Below, in pieces: positions 1-9,000 of a stretch of DNA of 12,417 nt. The notes under the pieces are model-generated. The model was not told where the DNA came from. It saw only the letters and a program-made list of their open reading frames with translations, and made no database searches. The position numbers and the translations under genes were made by a program. Within the stretch, counting starts at the first letter, position 1; each line of letters opens with the position of its first letter. The stretch is taken from NCBI RefSeq assembly GCF_001279585.1, contig NZ_LGEC01000102.1, positions 1-12,417 on the forward strand. Reading direction: 5' to 3'. This DNA is from Nocardiopsis sp. NRRL B-16309. Its GTDB lineage: Bacteria; Actinomycetota; Actinomycetes; Streptosporangiales; Streptosporangiaceae.

Positions 1-3000
1 ACCCACCACACCCCCACCCACCACCAACCACACCCCTGGCACGAGTGACCCCAGCGGGTTCACGGACGGCGAAGGGCAGAACGGCAACGGCCAGGGGGCT
101 GATCACCGAGGCGGAGACAACGGAGACGACTCCGACCGCGATTCCGGCGACGACCGAAACGACCGCGAGACGGACGGCGATGGTGAGCGTGATTCGGACG
201 GCCGCAGCGATCACAACGACCACAGCAACGGCAGCGACCGCGACGCGGGCGATGGCGATGCGGGCGATAGCGACCGCGCACCGGACGGGCAGGCCGTAGG
301 AGACTCGGAGCCCGGCGCCCAGAACGACCTGCCGAACGCGGAGCACGGCGACCGATCCGCCGAGCAGAGCACGAACGACGCGTCCGGGCAGCCCGTCGGC
401 GACGCGACGCGCCCCTCTGAGGCCGAAGGCGACGCGCCGGAGAGCGCTCCACTGGTCGACAACCCCTATGTCGACCGCTTCTCGGACGGCCTCACCACGG
501 TGCCGGGGACGGACGACACGCCCGGATCCGGCGACCCCACACAGGACGTTCCGGCCGCGGACCGGAACGCCGACCACCACAGCACCGACCGGACGGGCAC
601 GCCGGAACCGGAGCGCGACACCCAGGACGCTCCCGCCGCGGAGCAGGGGCCGGGGCAACACAGCAGCGACCCGACGGGCACACCCGCGTCAGGGCGCGAC
701 GCCCAGGACACCCCGCAATCGCAGGAGGTCGCCTCGGACGACGGCGCCCACGGCGACTCGCGACCGCAGGACGGCACCGACCAGAGCGCCACGGGAAACA
801 CTCCCACCGCGGAGCGGAACCCGGTCGAGCAGAACACCGACACGGACCTCGACTGGCCCCTCGGCGACCTCTACGACACCCCCACACCCACCCCACAACC
901 CACCGACACCCACACCCCCCACACCTGGCAACCACCCACACTCCCCTTCGCCCTCCTCCAACCCATACACCCCCTCCTCAACCCCCTCGACACCCTCGAC
1001 CCCAAAACCCACCTCCCCCTCCCCCCCTCACCCCTCCCCTGGAGCGCCCCCGACCTCCACGTCTTCACCCTCCACGGGATCCAGTCCACCGACATCCCGC
1101 TTCAGAACCTGGACACCGGTCAAGGCACAGGCGCCCAGGCGGTCGACGTGGCGGCTCCGACCACCGTCCAGGGGCCCGCGTCGCAGGGAACGCCCGGCAC
1201 CGAACAGAGCCGGGCGGACGACCGGTCCGACACCGGCAGGGGACGACAGCCGTCCCACCGGTCACCGGCCCAGGAGGAACGCCCGGGTTCGGCGACCGCC
1301 AGGGGCTCGGAGCAACATCCGCGCCCGGAGACGATTCCGGCCCCGAGGACCGAAAGCCCCGGGCAGGGCGACAGCGACAGTGGCGGCGGCAGCGCGACCG
1401 GTGGTGGCGAGACCCGGCCGCGGCCGGAATCCTCCGATCCGACAGACACCGACCCGACACCGGTGCCGCGGACCGGTACCGACGCCCAGGTCGAAACCGG
1501 CCCCTCACGGAACCGGCCGGACACCGCGCCCTCCTCCCACCAGCGTGTCGAGGAGCGGCCCGCCATCCCCGTCCCTGAGCCGGAGAACGCCCCGCCGCAG
1601 CCGCCCGAGACCTCGCTCCCTCCGTCTCCTACCAAGGTCGCGCCACTTCCACCCGAGGCTGCGACGCCTTCGGGCGAAGCGCCGCCGCCTGCGCCCGAGG
1701 CCGCACCACGACCGGCCGAGGCCCTGCCGCAGCCGCCCGAGACCGCACCACCTCCGCCCGGGGCTCCGCCCCTTCCAGCCGAAGCCCCGCCGCCCCCGCG
1801 AGGCACGTACCAGGGGACCCTCCTCCCGGACCGCACCACCGCGCCCTACGACCTGAGCTATCTGCTCGACTCCAACCTGGCGCCCGCCGACACGGTCATC
1901 GCCGAGCACCTGCGGTCGTTCGTCGACGGCACCGCCGCGGGCCCGCCCCACGGCCTGGACGAGACCGCACGGGCCGACCTGCGCACACAGGTGGAGGCCC
2001 AGACGGGCCGGGACATGGGCGTCTTCTTCCAGGACGGCGGACACCCCTTCACGGTCACCGGCGGCGACGGCCGCCCCCGACGGGTCGACGTGTGGCTGCG
2101 CCCCTCGACCGGCGACTTCTTCCACGTGCCGACCAGCCCGGCGAGTGACTCCAAGGACGCCAAACTCAAGACGACCGACACCGTCGGCGAGTCGGTCTCC
2201 ACCGAGACCGACGGGACGCACGGCGGCGCGCACACCGTCAATCTGAGCTTCCTGGTCAGCCCGCTGCACGTGGCCTCGGTCGACGGGACCAGCATCGGCC
2301 CGCGTGTGAGCCTGCGGGTCTTCTTCGGCACCCGCGTGCGGACCGCGGGGCAGTCCGCCGCCAACTCCACCGACCTCCCCTCGAACGTCGAACTCAAGGG
2401 CAGGCCGGAGGTCTACGTCGCGGACCTGGACATGGCCGTGCGGATCGCCCCCGCCGACGGGGACGGCGGCGGGGCCCCGCGGACCGCGACCGCGCGGACG
2501 GACAACGGCCTGATCCTGATCGTCCCCGGCGGCGTCGTCCCCAGCGACGGGCCCGAGACGATCCGCGTCTACGATCCCTTCGCCCCGCAGGACGAAGGGC
2601 AGGAGGCGGGCGGTGGCGACCGCCGCCCCCTGGATCCACGGGCGGGTCAGGGCCACCCGATCAAGGTCGGTCCGATCAGCCTCGCCGGTGACGACGGGCC
2701 CAGATCGCTGGCCGACTGGGTCGGCGACCACCTGACGCGCGCCGACGCCCCGCCGCGCACGCGGGACGCGGTACGCGACCGGCTGACGCCGTCGTTCCTG
2801 GACAGGCGCGCCCGACGGCGGGAGCGGATCCGGCAGGACACCTCGCGGGACCTCTCCCCCGACGCCGTGCGCAACCGGCTGCCGAGGATGACCAACGCCC
2901 CCGTCCCGTTCGAGTTCACCGACATCTCGGGCGACTCCCGTGTGATGACGATGTGGTCGGTGCCCACCGACTACACGCGCAAGGGCCACACACCCTCCGT

Positions 3001-6000
3001 CGAGGGCAACAACAAGGCCAACATCAAGGGCAGCGTCTCGGACAAAGGGGTCAAGACGACCCTGAAGAAGGGCGATATCGCCGGGTTCGGCGTCGGCGCC
3101 GGCATGGCCGCCGACGTCCCGGGGCTGTCGTCGGTGCGCGTCGAGGCGCCCTTCGTCGAGTACGCCCTGAACCACCAGACGAACGAGCAGGAGTCCCGGT
3201 CCGTCTCGGGGTCGGTCAACCGGACGACCCACGGCGCCACGCCCTCCGCCGCCTACGACGTCCGGCGCAACTACTACGTCCGGTTCGACGGCGAGCCGCA
3301 GGTGTACCGCTTCACCGGTGAGACCGTCGAGATCCTCACCGTGGAGGATGCCCGGACCATCAACGGTGAGGAACGACCCGCACCGCGAGCCGAGCAGGAC
3401 ACCGCGCAGGACACCGGTGGCGGGTCCACCGCCACCGCCACGGAAGCGGCACCGCCTACGGCTACGGATCCGGGCCCGGCTGGGGGACCGCCACCGCCGA
3501 CGGCCACGGATCCGGCTGGGGACCAGGCACCGGCACCGCCCACGGCCTCAGGTCCGGCCACGGACACGGCGACGCCCGCTGCCCCGGACCCGGCCGCCGA
3601 CCGGAGGCCGCCGTTCGCGAACCTGTCGGCACCGCGCCCGACCGACTTCACCGGTGCGGTCCCGCGCACGTTCAGCTGGCCGGACGGCAGCCGATTCCAG
3701 AGCGCGGACGGGGGCCCACCGCGCGGCGTCTACGACGCGTTGGCCCACCAGGTGTTGGGCGGTCTGGCACGACAGCGCCCCGGGTTGGTCCTGCCGGACC
3801 TGTCCAGCTCCAAGAAGGACTACGCGCGACGGCCGCGGTCCGGCGAGGAGGCGTCGGGCTACTTCGACCGCTCCCCTCGCGAACACCGGCCGCTGCGGCG
3901 CAACCACGAGGTCGCCCGGTACAACACGCTCCAGATCCTGAAGTCGATCTCGGAGTCCTCCTTCCGCGGCCGCCTCGACGACCTCGCCGGGCGTGAGGGG
4001 ATCCCCGTCGACCTGATCGAACCGGCGTCGGTCAATCCCGGGTCCCTCTTCAGGGGGGACGAGAAGGTCCTGCGGCCGAAGTTCGTCAGCGTGCGGATCT
4101 TCGCCGACTTCGACCGGTTGGAATACGTGCGGCCGACCGTACGCGGCACCGGCGGCGAGTTCGGCGGCTCCGCCTCCCGCTCCACGGACACGGGTTCGCA
4201 GAACCGCCACACGCTGGCCACGAGGTTCGGGCTGTACGCCCGGCCGACCGATGCCAACGACGTCCACGGCCAGCCGCCGGTGGGCGGCACGCCCTCGGTC
4301 ACCGTCCCGGTCAGCCGCACGACGTACTCCGGCCAGGGGCAGGGGTTCTCACACGGGGTCAACGACATCGTCTTCTTCCCGGAGGGATCGGACGTCTGGC
4401 ACTCGCGGGCGTCCTTCCACGCCCGGCTCTACGAGTTCGACGACAGCGGCCTGGTCCGCGGCGACGCGCCCCCGCTGCGTGAACGCGGCGTTCCCCTGCT
4501 CGACTCCGCCTTCCCGACCCGGCTGACACTGGAGACCCCGCCGGGGCGCCCGCGCGAGGACACCGGCGACGCCACGGGCGCGGCTCCCGTCATCTCCGAC
4601 ATCCGGCCGCTTCCGACAGCCGAGGCGGAGAGGGTCATCAAGGGGGACACCACTCCCGACCCGGCCTCCGTCCGGCGCCGCCGCGACCCCTGGCGCTGGG
4701 CACGGTCGGCGCCCCGCGCCGGGTCCGGCAGCACGGACACCGCCGCGACCGGTGACAACGGCGGCGCCCCCGTGCCCCCACCCGCGCCCGCACCCGCACC
4801 CGCACCCGCACCCGCACCCGCACAGCCGGAACCAGCTCCGCCCGCGCCCCGGACACCCGGGGAACGGCGAGCCGAGCAGATCAGGAACCTGCCGACCACC
4901 ATCCAGCACTCCAGCACCGAGTTCCGGGTCCGGGACGAGCAGGGACGAACTCGGACGACCAGCCTGCTGGACGAGACCTACAAGGGGTTCTCCGCCGTCA
5001 CACGCCGATTCGGCCTGCACGACGGCTACCGGCGCAAGCTGGAGCACTTCCTCGTCCGCGGCCAGGGCAACCGGCGGCTCTTCCCGGACGCGCTCTCGTC
5101 CGAGGTGCTCTCGTCCGTTCCCCGCGGCAACCGCGTCCGCACGGAGATGAGCGGCGGCCTGTGGTCGCCCCACGACGTGCGCGCCACGGTGTCGACGGAA
5201 CTCGACGTCACCTCCATCGACAGGTTCGAGCAGTCCGACGCGATGATCGAACGGGGCGGTGTGACCAGTGCCGACCTGTCCGTCAGCACGGGCAGGACCT
5301 GGTCGGCCGACGCGATCGTCGCGGGCCAGGCACGCATCAACGACAACCCCCGCCCCGACCAGGGACCCGGCCCCGACCAACCACTCACCTACGGCGACGG
5401 GCTCCGCCCCATCGGCGTGATCGGTCCCCAGGTCTCGCAGGGCCTGTTCCACAGCTCGCGCGGGCACAAGACGGGCGAGAAGTACACCGAGGCCACCGCG
5501 TTCTCCTCCAAACTGCCGATGGCGTACTCCTTCACCGGTTCGGGGACCGTCAGGCAGGCCATGGAGTTCCTCAAGAACTGGAGCATCGGGCCGACCATCC
5601 CGTGGAGCGCGCAGTTCCGCGGCTGGACCGGCCACGTCTCGGACCTGGTGACGGGACTGGTCCACATCCGCGACGCCCACCAGGCGGGGCTCGTGGAGGA
5701 CGGGGTCGTCGAACGCGACGGCGCGCTGGTGCGCGAGCCCCAGCCCGAGCCCGGCAGACCCGAGGGCGTGCGCGTGCGCCCCGGGCTGGAGGACACGGGC
5801 AAGCGGGTGCGCCCCGCCGATTCCGGTCCGGCGCTGCGGGCACTCGCGGACGATCTCGCCTCCCAGGGCTGGGAGCTCACCGCGGGCAGTCGGGAGGCAC
5901 TCCTGCACGCGCTGGACTCGAACCTGGGCGGCGCGACCGACACCTCGGTGCCGCTACCGGTCAGGATCCGCCCCTTCGACCACTCGATCGGCCACCTCAA

Positions 6001-9000
6001 CTCCCCCACCACCGCGCCGCCGGCCGTGGACGCCACGGTCCGAATCCGGCTCGACCTCACCCGACCCACGGTGGAGTACCTGGGCGGCTCCAACGAGTTC
6101 AAGTTCAGGCAGACCTGGCGCCAGGCGCAGTCGGACACCCGGTCGACGGCGGACACGACCTCCGCCGGACTCGTGGGCGGCGTCCGCCAGCCGCTTCCCT
6201 ATCCGGGCGACGACCAGCCCTCCCAGCAGAGTCCGCAGAGCCGCCCTCACCTCCTGGTTCCCACGGCCGGCGCCTCGGAGTCGCACACCCGCTCCACCGG
6301 ATCGACCGAACAGGAGACCCGGTCCCGCAGGCTCGACCTGTCCGTGGACACCCCCTACGCCAAGCTGAGCCACGACAGCCGACTCCACCTCGATCTGGAG
6401 ATCTCCGCACGCCAACCGCTGCTCATCAGGGCACTCGGCGAACAGCCCGGCAGTGGGGAGCGCAGGGACTTCAGCGGCAGCGGCGACGGCGGCCGGGTGG
6501 ACACGCTCTACCCGGTCTCCTACCTCGACTTCGCGGGCACGGTCGGCGCGAACACCGAGACCGGGGACGGCACCGAAACCACCGGAGAGGGCACCCGGGC
6601 GGGCACGGGCACCGGGACGGGCACCGGGGACGGCACCGCTCCGAACCCGCCGCGCGCGGGCGACGGACGCGCACACGACACCGCCCTGCCGCACCCCGAG
6701 CACCCCGAGCACCCCGAGCACCCCGAGCACCCCGTCAACGATCATCATGCGTCGCTGCACGACATGATGCGCCAGTGGACCGAGACCCACAGCGACGACC
6801 GGCGCCCCCGCTCCGGCGACGAACTCATCGTCCCCACCGCGATCGGGGACCGCGGACAACACGTCCGCGACACCGCCCACATCGTCGTGGCCAAGTCGCT
6901 GGGCTGGTCCCCTCCGCCGGACGCCGTCCGGGACGGCCGGTACACGCCGCAGGCGGTACGCGACGCCCGCGCCCACAACGCCGCCGCGCTCGGATTCGGT
7001 TCCCGGTACAACGCCATCGACCAGGCGCTGGGACACCTGGCGCTCAAGGCCCTCCATCCCGAGGCCGTGGACCGGGACACGGAACTGCCTCCGATGGGCC
7101 GGACGACCTGGAGTCTCAGAGCCCTGCCCGATCCCGCCTCGGCGCGCATCCTCGACGTCGCGCCCAGTGGCCGGATCACCGACTCCGGCATCGAGGGCAA
7201 CTCGACGAGTTCGACCATGGCGCACGGCACCTCGCGGACCACGGGTGCCGAGGTCACCGCCTCCGGGCGCAGCGAACAGCCCGGCCTACCGCCCCACCCG
7301 CGAACCGGGGCCTACTACGGCGGGCCGGGCGGTACGGGCGCCTCGAAGTCGGGAGGCGGCGTCGGCCAGGGTGTGAGCTCGCAGCTTCCTCCCCATTCCC
7401 AGCGCGCCCGGATCGGGCCCCTCCTCCTGGTCGAGTTCGACACCAGGTGGGGCATCGGCGCCAGGTCGGAGCTGCGCGACTCCGCCTTCTCCCGAGCCGC
7501 GGGCTATGTCGGGGACAAGGTGCGCGGGCTGTTCGGACGTCCCACCGCGCGGCCCGCCCGCTGGCAGCTCGGGGACGCGACCACCAGGACGACCGCGTGG
7601 ATCACCCAGGGCGACGCCGTCCGGATGGGGATCTTGAGCCAGGCGGACGCCGACGGGATGGCCGGTGTCCGCAAGGGCTTGGAGGACGCGCAGAAGGATC
7701 TGAACAGCGCGGAGAAGAAGTACCTGGAGTCGCGGCTTCCCCTGGAGTCGGCGGCGGCCGAGTACGCGGCCGCGCCGGGCGACGCGGGGCTCAGGGACCG
7801 GTACCGCTCGCTGGAGGACACCTACGAGGAGCGGCGTGCCGCGTTCGACCGGGCGCTGGACACCTGGGTGGACGCGCTGAACGCGGTACGCGACGCGGCG
7901 CGTGGCCGAGCCTCTTCCGACACCCCCGCCACTCCGGCGGCAACGGAGACCACGAGCGCACCGGACCCCACGGGCACCACGACCGCACCTGCTGCGCCTG
8001 CTGCGCCTCCGGCACCTGCGGCACCCGCGACGACGGCGGCAACCACTGCGGCAGATCCGCAGCAGAGTTTCACCGACAGGTTCCGCTCCCAGTTGAACAC
8101 GGCCTTCCCCGGGGACGCCGTCCGTACGACCCCCGCCACCGAGACCACTGGTGACACCGCGCGACCCGCGCCCCACCCGCGACCGCTCACCGACACGAAC
8201 ATCCGGGACACCGCCCAGAACGAGATCGAGAACGAGTCCGGCGCCCCGGTCCGCGAAGCCCGCGAGGTCCGGGAGGTCCGCGAGGTCCGCGAGGTCCGCG
8301 ACACCACCGAACGGTCTGTGAACGAGCGGGCCACGACCGAACAGACCGCCACCGGACGATCCGTGCGAGAGCAAACCGCCACCGAGCGGACGCGGCTGGA
8401 TGAGGTGGCGACGGACCTGCGGGAACAAGCGGATCTGGTCCGCTCGCGGATCCCCGCCGTGGAGGAACGGATCGAGCGTCTGCACGAGGCGGTCTCCGCC
8501 CGGGAGCGCGACGTCGCCCAGCTCGAAGACCACGACGTCCCGGCGGCCCGGCGGAACGTCGACGACGCCGACCTCGAACGCGTCCGGGCCCAGCTCCGGT
8601 CCGACTCCGCCCGTGAGTCCGCCGACAGCGCCGCCGAGACCGCCCGCCGGGCGTGCGAGGACGCGGCCTCGCTCAGCGAGCGGTACCAGAGCCTGCGCTC
8701 CGACGCCGATGCCGCCAGAGCCCACGCGGCACGGATCGGTGGGGAGGCGGGTGCCGCGGCCGCCGCGCTCGACCGTGCCGAGGGCGAACTCGATACCCGA
8801 CGCGGGGTGACCGCCCGACTCGGTGCGGACGTCGACGACCTCGCTTCCCGGGTGGCCCGGCTCGACGCCGAAGCCCCGCGGACCTCCTCCGGTCAGGGGA
8901 CCGACGGCTCCGGAGCCGTGGGCGCACCCGGTGCGACCCCCGCCGATGGGGCCCCTGAGACGAGCGCGCCCTCTGCGACCTCCCGCGACCGCGGTGGAGA

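Noticed and set aside
500..502. GTG at 500 as the true start of the giant gene
   Set aside because: The frame stays open for 166 codons upstream to the window edge with similar low-complexity composition, and no RBS precedes the GTG.
468..8154. Plus-strand open frames in another phase inside the giant gene (for example 468-1856 and 5161-8154)
   Set aside because: They are Arg/Pro/Thr-rich with no recognisable motifs, while the giant frame has domains, coiled coils and typical GC-rich third positions.
8654..8656. Assignment to the so-called lonely-Cys family of giant actinobacterial proteins based on a single cysteine
   Set aside because: The Cys sits in a coiled coil, not in a recognisable globular catalytic-like module, so the name would rest on coincidence.
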